From NCBI GenBank assembly GCA_041395845.1, contig JAWKZS010000019.1:1-64000 (forward strand): DNA of 64,000 nt. The letters are read 5' to 3'. The stretch's first letter is position 1. Each line of letters opens with the position of its first letter. Shown here piece after piece: positions 1 through 12,344 of this stretch. A program made the position numbers and the translations under genes. The notes under the pieces are model-generated. The model saw only the letters and a list, made by a program, of their open reading frames with translations. It was not told the origin of the DNA and did not search any database. The stretch is from Ch67 sp041395845. GTDB lineage: Bacteria; Pseudomonadota; Gammaproteobacteria; Pseudomonadales; Ketobacteraceae.

Positions 1-1
1 C

Positions 2-226
2 ATCACCTATCTTGCACTAAACAACAATCTGGTCTGGACCACGTTTCTTTTTTATTCGCCCAACGATCACGACCTTTATCTGCTCCCGTCAGCAAAATAT
101 CGGGTCGACGATAATTTCGAAGTATCGGCGGGGTTTAATTATTTCAAAGGGGACTACCGTTCCACCATGTTCGGACAATTTGAAGAAAACAGTAACGCCT
201 ATTTGCGCGTTAAATTTATCTTTTGA
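2..226 (+). CDS. C-terminus of an outer-membrane beta-barrel protein (partial)
   Basis: An open frame enters from the left edge and ends at a TGA at 224-226, giving 74 residues. The sequence alternates polar and hydrophobic residues in short stretches, as in beta-strands. Examples are VSAGFNYFKGDY and, at the very end, NAYLRVKFIF. A C-terminal phenylalanine after alternating hydrophobic residues is the usual signal recognised by the outer-membrane assembly (BAM) complex. The style recalls DUF1302 or alginate-export-like porins, but 74 residues are too few to name the family. The rRNA operon converges on this gene from the other strand. Confidence 0.6.
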   Translation: MTYLALNNNLVWTTFLFYSPNDHDLYLLPSAKYRVDDNFEVSAGFNYFKGDYRSTMFGQFEENSNAYLRVKFIF

Positions 227-282
227 CAGGCATAAAAAGCAGATGCTTGTAGGAGGGATTAGTTGCGCGAGGGTGTTAAAAC

Positions 283-319
283 AAAAGCCCCTTAGTGTGT
301 TACCACTAAGGGGCTTTTT
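283..319. terminator. Bidirectional intrinsic terminator between the barrel gene and the rRNA operon
   Basis: A perfect 15-bp inverted repeat (283-297 and 304-318) encloses a 6-base loop. The stem is AAAAGCCCCTTAGTG. The arms supply A's on one side and T's on the other, so the hairpin can end transcription from the barrel gene (+) and from the rRNA operon (-). It lies about 10 bases beyond the 5S 3' end. Confidence 0.85.
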
Positions 320-328
320 CAATAAGAA

Positions 329-444
329 CCTGACGATGACCTACTCTCACATGGCGAATGCCACACTACCATTGGCGATGCTGCGTTTCACTTCTGAGTT
401 CGGCAAGGGATCAGGTGGTTCCACAGCTCTATTGTCGTCAGGCA
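329..444 (-). rRNA. rrf: 5S ribosomal RNA
   Basis: The minus strand starts TGCCTGACGACAATAG and continues through a conserved 5S body including the GAACTCAGAAGTGAAACG core. It ends with a complement of its own 5' end (GTCATCGTCAGG). The length is about 116 bases. It is the last gene of the rRNA operon and is followed directly by a strong hairpin terminator. Confidence 0.95.
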
Positions 445-550
445 AAGGGGTTGGTGACCCGCGTTTGCGCTGATCACCGAATTAGTTAACGAGGTAAGTC
501 GTCATCGCGGATTGATATGGTTTGGCATACAACCCTGCTTAGGGTTATAT

Positions 551-3432
<2,882 letters not shown>

Positions 3433-3563
3433 ATATAACCCTAAATAAAGTCATATGCCTTCGTAACTAACGAGCTTGCGCTCGTTTGTAACTTTCGCCA
3501 TACCAATTTTAACGCTTGACGACTCTCTGTAGATTTCGCAATCTACAGTTTACCTCGTTAACT

Positions 3564-3574
3564 TGTTAAAGAAC
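3564..3574 (-). promoter_or_regulatory. boxA antitermination site before 23S rRNA
   Basis: On the minus strand the spacer between tRNA-Ala and 23S carries GTTCTTTAACA, which matches the boxA element recognised by NusB/S10 in rRNA antitermination. A second copy lies in the 16S leader. The rest of the 3433-3713 spacer shows no further gene. Confidence 0.7.
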
Positions 3575-3713
3575 TTTCGGCAGATTCGTCATCTACCGTT
3601 CTTTCCGGTTAAAAAAACCAGAAGCAAAGAGCGTTTTTGAATTTCCCGTGTTATCCATTCAACACGCCGCTTGCTTCTGGTTTCTCTGCCTCTCTCGGCA
3701 ACCATCTCTAAGA

Positions 3714-3789
3714 TGGTGGAGCCAAGGAGGATCGAACTCCTGACCTCCTGCGTGCAAAGCAGGCGCTCTCCCAGCTGAGCTATGGCCCC
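3714..3789 (-). tRNA. tRNA-Ala (anticodon TGC)
   Basis: A 76-base cloverleaf on the minus strand begins GGGGCCATAGCTCAGC, has the anticodon loop TTTGCAC, and ends with an encoded CCA. It sits in the 16S-23S spacer next to tRNA-Ile, the usual arrangement in gammaproteobacterial rRNA operons. Confidence 0.95.
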
Positions 3790-3839
3790 TTCGTTTTCCA
3801 CCGGCTTGCGCCAGCATCGCTTTCCAGGTCTTGCCAAAC

Positions 3840-3916
<77 letters not shown>

Positions 3917-4003
3917 AGTCAACCTTTAACCCAGCCTCTCGACCAAGTCTGTCAATCTGTTGGAAGTAATAAGTGTGGATGCTGCCAGTGCGCTTTGCGC
4001 TTC

Positions 4004-5534
<1,531 letters not shown>

Positions 5535-5664
5535 AAATCACTTGGTTTCGGTCACTTCTCGGCGACCAACCGGCTCCGCTAACTACTCTTGACGAGATGT
5601 CATCAGCAGAACATTCATACAAAACGTCCACCAACAACACCCACACTTATTACTTCCAACAAAT

Positions 5665-5675
5665 TGTTAAAGAGC
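5665..5675 (-). promoter_or_regulatory. boxA antitermination site in the 16S leader
   Basis: GCTCTTTAACA on the minus strand is a close match to the rRNA boxA consensus, about 130 bases upstream of 16S and 40 bases after promoter P2. It should load the Nus factors for antitermination. Confidence 0.75.
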
Positions 5676-5709
5676 TTTTTTCGTTTCGGTCTCTGCAACC
5701 GAGGGCGAC

Positions 5710-5737
5710 ATTTTACGCTTTCCGCTTTCCGTGTCAA
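5710..5737 (-). promoter_or_regulatory. rRNA operon promoter P2 with upstream A-tracts
   Basis: The minus strand reads TTGACA (5732-5737), a 16-base spacer, then TAAAAT (5710-5715), followed by a GC-rich discriminator (GTCGCCC), typical of promoters under stringent control. Just upstream (5738-5765) are A-tracts (GAAAACAAATCGAAAAAAG) resembling an UP element that binds the RNA polymerase alpha subunit. Confidence 0.75.
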
Positions 5738-5869
5738 CCGCTTTTTTCGATTTGTTTTCAGTGGCTTCGGCTCGCGCCTGTTGCCTCTGAAAACATTGCG
5801 GCTGCGATAGCTGGAGAGCGCCAGCGCCGCCAACCCTTAACAAACATCCCGCGCGCTGCGCGGCATATC

Positions 5870-5898
5870 TTTATAGTTCAGCTTTGTATGCCTCTCAA
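5870..5898 (-). promoter_or_regulatory. rRNA operon promoter P1
   Basis: The minus strand reads TTGAGA (5893-5898), a 17-base spacer and TATAAA (5870-5875). It lies only about 14 bases past the msrQ stop and about 160 bases upstream of P2. Tandem P1/P2 promoters are usual for rRNA operons. Between them is a small GC hairpin (5849-5863). Confidence 0.65.
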
Positions 5899-5912
5899 GC
5901 TGAGGGAGCGCA

Positions 5913-6503
5913 TCATATTGCGATTTGGCGTCGCTGTCTATTAATAAATCGCAAAAAGAACAAAAAAATCAGCGCTATAGAGAAGGCAAGGAATTTTACG
6001 TAATCAAGCTTGGCAATCAACAACAAGTGAATCAGTCCGAGCAACGCTGCAAGGTAGACCAGACGGTGCAGCTGGCTCCAGCGAGAACCAAGCACCGCCC
6101 TGGCCTTTCGGGTCGATGTTGCAGCCAGTGGAAGCATGGTGAGCCAGGCGCCAACACCAAGCAGAATGTAGGGGCGCTCCTTGACCTCATCAAGCACGAT
6201 CGAGGTGTCAACCCCGGCCCATATGATCACAAATGCCGCGAGGTGAAGAGAGCCATATGCGAACGCCCACAGGCCAAGAGGACGACGCATGGCTATCCAA
6301 TGGGGCTGCCCGGTAAGATGCCGCAGCGGGGTCATAGCGAGACAACACCATAGACACAACAGGGCCCAGAAACCCAGGTCCCTGACAATTGCTTCTGCCG
6401 GATCGGGTCCGATCTGCTGGGTGACAACCTTTATTGTGAGCTCCAGAAGCGGCAGCAATGCCAACAGATGAACGGTCCAGCGCGCGATGGTCGCTGTTTT
6501 CAT
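5913..6503 (-). CDS. msrQ: MsrQ, haem-binding membrane subunit of the periplasmic methionine sulfoxide reductase
   Basis: MsrQ is an inner-membrane cytochrome that passes electrons from the quinone pool or a flavin reductase to periplasmic MsrP. The 196-residue protein is almost entirely membrane segments of the ferric-reductase-like type, with histidines suited to haem binding (for example in MTPLRHL, YGSLHLA and WSQLHRL). The ATG at 6503 is chosen because it lies one base after the msrP stop codon; an upstream in-frame ATG would lie inside msrP. No good ribosome site precedes it, so translation is probably coupled to msrP. Pairing with msrP makes the assignment secure. Confidence 0.9.
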   Translation of the reverse strand: MKTATIARWTVHLLALLPLLELTIKVVTQQIGPDPAEAIVRDLGFWALLCLWCCLAMTPLRHLTGQPHWIAMRRPLGLWAFAYGSLHLAAFVIIWAGVDTSIVLDEVKERPYILLGVGAWLTMLPLAATSTRKARAVLGSRWSQLHRLVYLAALLGLIHLLLIAKLDYVKFLAFSIALIFLFFLRFINRQRRQIAI

Positions 6504-6504
6504 A

Positions 6505-7500
6505 TCAGTAATTAGTCTGCAGGTTAAGCCCTGAATACAGGCCGGCCACTTCGTCATAGCCGTTGAACTTGCGGGTGGGAATCCAGTTGGGGTCCCAGAG
6601 CGAGTTGGGAAGACGTCGTTCCCGCTTCTGGCTCCAGCGGGGATGGTCGACTTCAGGGTTTACGTTGGCATAGAAGCCATACTCACTGGATGCAAGCCGC
6701 TGCCAGGTCGTTGCCGGTTGCCGCTCGGAAAATTCGATGCGCACAATGGATTTGATGCTTTTGAAGCCGTATTTCCAGGGCACCATAAGCCTGACCGGGG
6801 CGCCGTTCTGGGCCGGGAGCTCTTTTCCATAGACACCTACCACCATCAGGGTCAACGGATGCATCGCTTCATCAAGGCGAAGCCCCTCCACGTAAGGCCA
6901 CGGAATAGTACTACGACCAAAACCTTGGGCAGGAAACCGGGATGGATCGACCAGGGTTTCAAACCGGACGTACTTGGCAGATCCCAGAGGGTCACAGCGA
7001 GCAATCAGGTCTTTCAGCGGGAACCCCACCCAGGGCACGACCATTGACCACGCTTCCACACAACGGAATCGATAGACCCTTTCTTCAAGCGCATGAGGCT
7101 TGAGGAACTCTTCAAGCTGCAGAGTGAAAGGACGCTTTACCGCGCCGGTGATTTCGATGCTCCAGGGATCTACGCGGAAATCCCGACTGTTAAGAACAGG
7201 ATCATTCTTGCCAGTGCCAAATTCGTAGAAGTTGTTATAACGCGTGACATCTTCGAAAGGGGTCAGGGTTTCATCGGCAGGAATGATGCCCCGCTGAACA
7301 CTGCCCAGCTTGTCCTGAAGCATGCTGCGCCAGGGAGACACTGATTCCTGGGCTGCCGCAGGCGCCCCCAGTGTCGCTACAGCGAGGCCTGCCATGCCTA
7401 GCCCGGCCTTCTCCAGCCACTCCCGGCGGGACCAGTAGGTGGTTTCGGGCGTAATCTCGAATGATTTGGGGTCTGAGGGCTTTTTGATCCGGATATGCAT
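6505..7500 (-). CDS. msrP: MsrP, periplasmic protein-methionine-sulfoxide reductase, molybdopterin subunit
   Basis: MsrP reduces methionine sulfoxide in oxidised envelope proteins using a molybdenum cofactor. The 331-residue protein has a twin-arginine signal near residues 25-50 (SRREWL, a hydrophobic stretch, then APAAAQ), so it should be exported folded with its cofactor. The oxidoreductase domain contains RFRCVEAWSM, whose cysteine is the expected molybdenum ligand. A good ribosome site (GGGAGG) precedes the ATG. The downstream msrQ starts one base after this stop, forming a two-gene operon. In other proteobacteria such pairs respond to hypochlorous acid; no matching control site was identified here. 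Confidence 0.94.
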   Translation of the reverse strand: MHIRIKKPSDPKSFEITPETTYWSRREWLEKAGLGMAGLAVATLGAPAAAQESVSPWRSMLQDKLGSVQRGIIPADETLTPFEDVTRYNNFYEFGTGKNDPVLNSRDFRVDPWSIEITGAVKRPFTLQLEEFLKPHALEERVYRFRCVEAWSMVVPWVGFPLKDLIARCDPLGSAKYVRFETLVDPSRFPAQGFGRSTIPWPYVEGLRLDEAMHPLTLMVVGVYGKELPAQNGAPVRLMVPWKYGFKSIKSIVRIEFSERQPATTWQRLASSEYGFYANVNPEVDHPRWSQKRERRLPNSLWDPNWIPTRKFNGYDEVAGLYSGLNLQTNY

Positions 7501-7551
7501 GATGACCTCCCGCGTCCAGTTAACACTATAGACGCGGGAAGCGGTGGTTTG

Positions 7552-8421
7552 TTACGACTTGCGGCGGAAAATACCGAGAGGGCCGCTAAGCGCGTAGATC
7601 AGGAAGATGGTCCAGAGCACGCCTTCCGGGTAGGTGAATATCACGGCAATTGCCAAAACAATCACCAGGATAACGAAGAAGGGCACCCGACCTTTCACAT
7701 CCAGTTCCTTGAAGCTGTTATAGCGGACATTGCTCACCATCATGATGGCCGCGAATGCGGTGATGGCGGCGGCAACCAACGCGACAATCGAGGATTCGCG
7801 GTCAATACCCGCCGAGGTTCCCAGCCACACCATGCCAGCGACCAGCGCGGCAGCGGACGGACTGGGCAAACCGGTGAAGTAGCGCTTGTCTGCGGTTTCG
7901 ATTTGTACGTTGAACCTAGCCAAGCGCAATGCGGCGCAGGCGGCATAGATGAATGCTACCATCCAGCCGATCTTGCCCATGGTTGACAGCGCCCAGGAGT
8001 ATGCAACCAGCGCTGGCGCAACACCGAAGGATATGCAGTCCGACAGACTGTCGTACTGGGCACCGAATTCGCTCTGGGTGTTGGTCATGCGGGCAACGCG
8101 ACCGTCCAGACCATCAAATATCATCGAGATAAAGATGGCGACGGCTGCAGGCTCGTAGGCGCCATTGGTGGCGGCAACGATGGCGTAAAAGCCGGCAAAC
8201 AGCGCGCCGGTCGTGAACAGGTTAGGCAACAGATACACGCCTTTACGACGTACGCGCTTGCCGCCTTCCATTTCACCTTCCACGACTTCGAAAGTGACAC
8301 CGGGATCAAAGTTGGAGGGGCCGGCTTCGTGCTCATCTGCTTCCACACGGGGAGTTTCTGCGTTCGTTTCGAGCGGCGCCTTGGTTTCTTCCGGCTTTTC
8401 TTTGGTTTTTTTCTCTGACAT
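7552..8421 (-). CDS. pssA: CDP-diacylglycerol-serine O-phosphatidyltransferase
   Basis: PssA joins serine to CDP-diacylglycerol, making phosphatidylserine, the precursor of phosphatidylethanolamine. The 289-residue protein has the CDP-alcohol phosphatidyltransferase signature (DG..AR, then G...D...D) in FDGLDGRVARM and FGAQYDSLSD around residues 100-125, and several membrane helices. This is the integral-membrane type II enzyme, unlike the E. coli phospholipase-D-like PssA. The first 55 or so residues form a charged, Lys/Glu-rich extension unlikely to be membrane-bound. An AGGAA ribosome site precedes the ATG. It lies between ilvC and msrP on the same strand, but a terminator separates it from ilvC. 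Confidence 0.93.
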   Translation of the reverse strand: MSEKKTKEKPEETKAPLETNAETPRVEADEHEAGPSNFDPGVTFEVVEGEMEGGKRVRRKGVYLLPNLFTTGALFAGFYAIVAATNGAYEPAAVAIFISMIFDGLDGRVARMTNTQSEFGAQYDSLSDCISFGVAPALVAYSWALSTMGKIGWMVAFIYAACAALRLARFNVQIETADKRYFTGLPSPSAAALVAGMVWLGTSAGIDRESSIVALVAAAITAFAAIMMVSNVRYNSFKELDVKGRVPFFVILVIVLAIAVIFTYPEGVLWTIFLIYALSGPLGIFRRKS

Positions 8422-8512
8422 ATCGGTTCCTGCGAAGCAGAGTGATGGCCACTACTGTGAGCCTAGTAATGGGATTTTTCAACCCGCTCATAACAACACG
8501 GTGACAGCACAC

Positions 8513-8540
8513 AAAAAAAACGCGGCCGAAGCCGCGTTTC
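8513..8540 (-). terminator. Terminator after ilvC
   Basis: On the minus strand the stem ACGCGGC / GCCGCGT (8531-8537 and 8520-8526) with loop TTCG is followed by a run of eight T's. It ends the ilvI-ilvH-ilvC operon before pssA. Confidence 0.85.
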
Positions 8541-8560
8541 TGTCAGACCACGACACGCGA

Positions 8561-9577
8561 TCAGTTGCGGGACTTGTCGATGATCTTGTTTGCGTTGATC
8601 CAGGGCATCATTTCACGCAGCTTGGTACCAACCTGTTCGATGGGGTGAGCCGCGTTATTGCGACGGTAAGCGGTCATGGAAGGATAGTTGTGGGCACCTT
8701 CCGCGATGAACATCTTGGCATATTCGCCATTCTGGATACGCTTGAGCGCATTGCGCATGGCTGCACGGGACTGGTCGTTGATGACTTCAGGGCCTGTCAC
8801 GTACTCGCCATACTCCGCGTTGTTGGAAATGGAGTAGTTCATGTTGGCGATGCCGCCTTCGTACATCAGGTCGACGATCAGCTTGAGCTCGTGCAGACAC
8901 TCGAAGTAGGCCATTTCGGGTGCGTAGCCTGCTTCCACCAGGGTTTCGAAACCAGCTTTAACCAGTTCAACGGCGCCACCACACAGAACGGCCTGCTCGC
9001 CGAACAGGTCGGTTTCGGTCTCGTCCTTGAAGGTGGTTTCGATGATGCCGGTACGACCACCGCCGACACCACAGGCGTACGACAGGGCAACGTTCTTGGC
9101 ATTGCCGGACGCATCCTGGTAGATGGCGATCAGGTCAGGAATACCGCCGCCTTTGACGAACTCGGAGCGTACAGTGTGACCAGGTGCCTTGGGTGCAATC
9201 ATGATCACATCCAGATCCGCGCGGGGAACAACCTGGTTGTAATGAATGGCGAATCCGTGCGCAAAGGCCATGGTGGCGCCCTGCTTGATATTCGGCTCGA
9301 TTTCATTCTTGTACAGCTGGGACTGGAATTCATCCGGGGTCAGGATCATGACCAGATCCGCCCACTTGACGGCTTCCGGCACGGATTTGACGGTCAGGCC
9401 AGCGTTTTCGGCTTTTAATGCAGACGCAGAGCCTGGGCGCAGAGCAACGACGACATCGACGCCGGAGTCTTTCAGGTTGTTGGCGTGAGCATGGCCCTGT
9501 GAGCCGTAGCCGATGATGGCGACTTTCTTGCTCTGGATGATGGAAAGGTCGCAGTCTTTGTCGTAGTAAACGCGCAT
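8561..9577 (-). CDS. ilvC: Ketol-acid reductoisomerase (NADP+)
   Basis: IlvC isomerises and reduces acetolactate or acetohydroxybutyrate, the second step of valine, leucine and isoleucine synthesis. At 338 residues it is the short class I enzyme. The Rossmann motif GYGSQGHAHANNL lies near residues 24-36, followed by VALRPGS, which binds NADPH. The C-terminal knotted domain carries the magnesium-binding acidic residues, with FKDETETDLFGEQ around residue 190 and the CLHELKLIVDLMYEGG helix later. It is the third gene after ilvI and ilvH, with a 69-base gap behind ilvH and a terminator after its stop. Confidence 0.98.
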   Translation of the reverse strand: MRVYYDKDCDLSIIQSKKVAIIGYGSQGHAHANNLKDSGVDVVVALRPGSASALKAENAGLTVKSVPEAVKWADLVMILTPDEFQSQLYKNEIEPNIKQGATMAFAHGFAIHYNQVVPRADLDVIMIAPKAPGHTVRSEFVKGGGIPDLIAIYQDASGNAKNVALSYACGVGGGRTGIIETTFKDETETDLFGEQAVLCGGAVELVKAGFETLVEAGYAPEMAYFECLHELKLIVDLMYEGGIANMNYSISNNAEYGEYVTGPEVINDQSRAAMRNALKRIQNGEYAKMFIAEGAHNYPSMTAYRRNNAAHPIEQVGTKLREMMPWINANKIIDKSRN

Positions 9578-9646
9578 GTTGTTTCCTCAGGTTTTAAAGG
9601 GGAACCGTTCCGGTTCGCAGTTCGTCAATTCAGCAGGTGCCCGGCC

Positions 9647-10138
9647 TTAGAGCGCGAGCACCTTGTCACCTCGGGCGATACCGGAAACACCGGTACGCAC
9701 GACTTCGAGAATGGAGGCTTCGCCCACGGACTCGATGAACGCATCCAGCTTGTCACTGGTACCGGCCAGCTGGACGGTATAGACGGAGCTGGTGACATCC
9801 ACAATCTGGCCACGGAAGATGTCAGCGGTGCGTTTGATTTCGGCACGCTGGGCACCGGTGGCCTTCAGTTTGATCAACATCAGTTCGCGCTCGATGTGAG
9901 CGCCTTCGCTGAGATCAACCAGTTTCACGACTTCCACCAGCTTGTTGAGCTGCTTGGTGATCTGTTCGATCACCCGGTCATTGCCGGTGGTAGTCAGGGT
10001 GAGACGCGACAGGCTGTTGTCATTGGTGGGCGCCACAGTCAGCGTTTCGATGTTGTAGCCGCGCTGGGAGAACAAACCCACGACCCGGGACAGTGCGCCG
10101 GGATCGTTTTCCATCAGAATAGAAATGATTCGACGCAT
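9647..10138 (-). CDS. ilvH: Acetolactate synthase small (regulatory) subunit
   Basis: IlvH is the regulatory partner of IlvI; its ACT domain binds valine and gives feedback inhibition. The 163-residue protein begins MRRIISILMENDPGALSRV, an ACT domain in which NDPGALSRVVGLF forms the effector-binding loop. A second regulatory domain follows. The ATG at 10138 lies two bases after the ilvI stop and gives the family's usual N-terminus. An in-frame start 30 bases upstream inside ilvI is less likely. Confidence 0.96.
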   Translation of the reverse strand: MRRIISILMENDPGALSRVVGLFSQRGYNIETLTVAPTNDNSLSRLTLTTTGNDRVIEQITKQLNKLVEVVKLVDLSEGAHIERELMLIKLKATGAQRAEIKRTADIFRGQIVDVTSSVYTVQLAGTSDKLDAFIESVGEASILEVVRTGVSGIARGDKVLAL

Positions 10139-10140
10139 GA

Positions 10141-11862
10141 TCAGGTACGCTCCGATTTGTTCAGCCACATGTCACGCATTGAGCCGTCTGCAATGTGCAT
10201 CGGATAAACGTGCTCTTCGGGATCAACGTAGATATCCATGAACACCAGGCGATCCTTCAGGCTGAAGGCTTCCTTCATGGCATCTTCGAGTTCTTCAGGC
10301 TTGGTGACCTTCATGCCTACATGGCCGTAGGCTTCGGTCAGCTTGACGAAGTCCGGCAGGGATTCTTCGTAGGTTGAGCTGGAGTGGCGCCCCTGGTACT
10401 GCATGTCCTGCCACTGGCGCACCATGCCCAGCGACTGGTTGTTGACGTTGATGATCTTGACCGGGAACTTGTACTGCAGGCAGGTAGCCAGCTCCTGGAT
10501 ATTCATCTGGATACTGCCTTCGCCGGTAACACAGGCAACGGTGGCATCAGGACACGCGACCAGACAACCCATGGCCGCCGGCAGACCGAAGCCCATGGTG
10601 CCCAAGCCGCCGGAGTTGATCCACTGGCGCGGACGCTTGAACTTGTAGAACTGGGCCGCGAACATCTGATGCTGGCCAACGTCGGAGGTGATGATCGCAT
10701 CGCCGTTGGTGACCCGCCACAGGGATTCGATGACCTGCTGTGGTTTGAGAATGCCAGGCGCGGTTTCGTAGCGCAGGCCGTGATAAGCACGCCAGGCGTC
10801 GATCTGCTGCCACCAGGTATCCAGAGCACCCTTGTCATTGCGCTCGTCAGTCTTGTCCAGCTGCTCGATCATTTCGGCCAGCACCTGATCAACAGGGCCA
10901 ACAATCGGAATGTCGACGGCAACGTTCTTCGAGATGGTTGCCGGATCGACATCGATATGAATGATCTTGGCGCTGGGGCAGAACTTACCGGCGTGATTGG
11001 TGACGCGGTCATCAAAACGTGCGCCGATGGCCAGAATCATGTCTGCGTGGTGCATGACCATGTTGGCTTCGTAGGTGCCGTGCATACCGAGCATGCCGAT
11101 GAACTGCTTGTCTTCACCGGACAGTGCGCCCAAGCCCATCAGGGTGTTGGTGCAGGGGAAACCCAGCTTGTGGACCAGCTCAGTCAGCAAATGGCTGGCA
11201 TTGCCCTGGATGACCCCCCCACCGGAGTAGATGACGGGACGCTTGGCAGCCATCATCAGGTCGACAGCTTTCTTGATCTGACCGGAATGCCCTTTGCTGA
11301 CGACGTTGTAAGAGCGCAGCTTGACCTTGCTCGGGTAGCTGTACTCGTAGGTGTACGCCGGGCTCGTGAGATCCTTGGGAATGTCCACCAGCACCGGGCC
11401 GGGACGACCGGTGGAGGCGATATAGAATGCTTTCTTGATGGTGGCCGGAATGTCTTCGGTCCGCTTCACCATGAAGCTGTGTTTGACGATCGGGCGGGTC
11501 ACGCCAACGATGTCGGTTTCCTGGAAGGCATCGTTGCCGATCCAGTCCGAACGGACCTGGCCGGTAATGATGACCAGGGGAATTGAATCCATGTAAGCAG
11601 TGGCAATACCGGTGACCGTGTTGGTGGCACCGGGGCCGGAGGTGGCGAACACCACGCCGGGCTTGCCGCTGGCCCGGGCGAAACCGTCTGCTGCATGGGC
11701 AGCTGCCTGTTCGTGACGGACCAGAACGTGGGTGATGCCCTTCTGCTGGAACAGTGCGTCATAGATATGAAGTACTGCGCCGCCGGGGTAACCGAATATG
11801 GTTTCGACCCCTTCGTCCTTCAGGGCTCGGACGATCATTTCTGCGCCAGATAAGAGTTCCAC
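10141..11862 (-). CDS. ilvI: Acetolactate synthase large (catalytic) subunit
   Basis: IlvI condenses pyruvate with pyruvate or 2-ketobutyrate, using thiamine diphosphate and FAD, as the first common step of branched-chain amino acid synthesis. The 573-residue protein has the N-terminal pyrimidine-binding domain (GYPGGAVLHIYDAL, HEQAAAHAADGFARASG with the catalytic Glu), a central FAD domain and a C-terminal diphosphate-binding domain ending in PVKIINVNN. The metal motif reads GEG rather than the textbook GDG. The start is a GTG at 11862 giving MELLSGAEM, as in E. coli IlvI, with a GAGG ribosome site. It leads the ilvI-ilvH-ilvC operon. Confidence 0.97.
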   Translation of the reverse strand: MELLSGAEMIVRALKDEGVETIFGYPGGAVLHIYDALFQQKGITHVLVRHEQAAAHAADGFARASGKPGVVFATSGPGATNTVTGIATAYMDSIPLVIITGQVRSDWIGNDAFQETDIVGVTRPIVKHSFMVKRTEDIPATIKKAFYIASTGRPGPVLVDIPKDLTSPAYTYEYSYPSKVKLRSYNVVSKGHSGQIKKAVDLMMAAKRPVIYSGGGVIQGNASHLLTELVHKLGFPCTNTLMGLGALSGEDKQFIGMLGMHGTYEANMVMHHADMILAIGARFDDRVTNHAGKFCPSAKIIHIDVDPATISKNVAVDIPIVGPVDQVLAEMIEQLDKTDERNDKGALDTWWQQIDAWRAYHGLRYETAPGILKPQQVIESLWRVTNGDAIITSDVGQHQMFAAQFYKFKRPRQWINSGGLGTMGFGLPAAMGCLVACPDATVACVTGEGSIQMNIQELATCLQYKFPVKIINVNNQSLGMVRQWQDMQYQGRHSSSTYEESLPDFVKLTEAYGHVGMKVTKPEELEDAMKEAFSLKDRLVFMDIYVDPEEHVYPMHIADGSMRDMWLNKSERT

Positions 11863-12344
11863 GATCTCACACCTCGTCTTGAGCTTGGCCTGTGGGCATC
11901 ACTAGGGGCTCAAGTACATGCTTCTTGGTTAATGAACAGTGAATTGCAGTGCCCCGCGCACCAGAAGGCCACAGGGACTGTGGGTCTAAGCTAGCAATAG
12001 CGGAGCGGTCAGGGATTATAACCTGCTCTGCCTCATACGCTTTGGACGTATGATTTTTCTAGCGAGATCGACGGGGTAAAGCAGACAGGACTGCATTAAA
12101 GTGGCGATGCTCTCGCTCTAGCGCAACCGTTTCGGGGGTTTCCCACCCGGCTGCACCCACCTCAGTGAGCCGCATATGTTGACACGCTTGGCAATTTTGT
12201 CAATAGAAGTCAATCCCTTGCAGGCCCTGGGGTCTGGGCCCAGCCAGCCCCGCAACCAAGGGTTTTCGGGCAGGCTTCACAGATTGTTGCGGTTTTTCTA
12301 CGTGACCGGCGCCTAAGCAGCTATATTTAAAAGGAGATTTCCCC
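11863..12344. other. Divergent intergenic region between ilvI and the DUF4124 gene
   Basis: This 482-base gap holds no convincing gene. Towards ilvI it gives an approximately 145-base leader after a TATAAT box. Towards the DUF4124 gene it contains TTGACA (12179-12184) followed 17 bases later by a weak AATAGA, a possible promoter. A five-codon frame in the ilvI leader is too short to support attenuation. Confidence 0.6.
12015..12052 (-). promoter_or_regulatory. ilvI promoter with an operator-like inverted repeat
   Basis: The minus strand has a perfect -10 box TATAAT (12015-12020). At 12033-12053, covering the -35 area, lies TCATACG, seven bases, CGTATGA, a perfect 7-bp inverted repeat. No strong -35 hexamer is visible, which fits a promoter needing an activator such as Lrp, or one blocked by a repressor. 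The regulator is not known from the sequence. Confidence 0.55.

Noticed and set aside
3433..3713. Additional gene in the tRNA-Ala to 23S spacer
   Set aside because: The frames there overlap tRNA or rRNA sequence and show no protein features. Only boxA and processing sequence are supported.
10384..11586. A 400-codon plus-strand frame opposite ilvI, and similar long antisense frames opposite ilvC, clpB and cysS
   Set aside because: All are mirror frames of clear enzymes with no ribosome site or recognisable domain.
11863..12014. Attenuator leader peptide for ilvI
   Set aside because: The only small frame (ATG-TAC-TTG-AGC-CCC-TAG) is five codons with a single Leu codon. No terminator/antiterminator pair was found.
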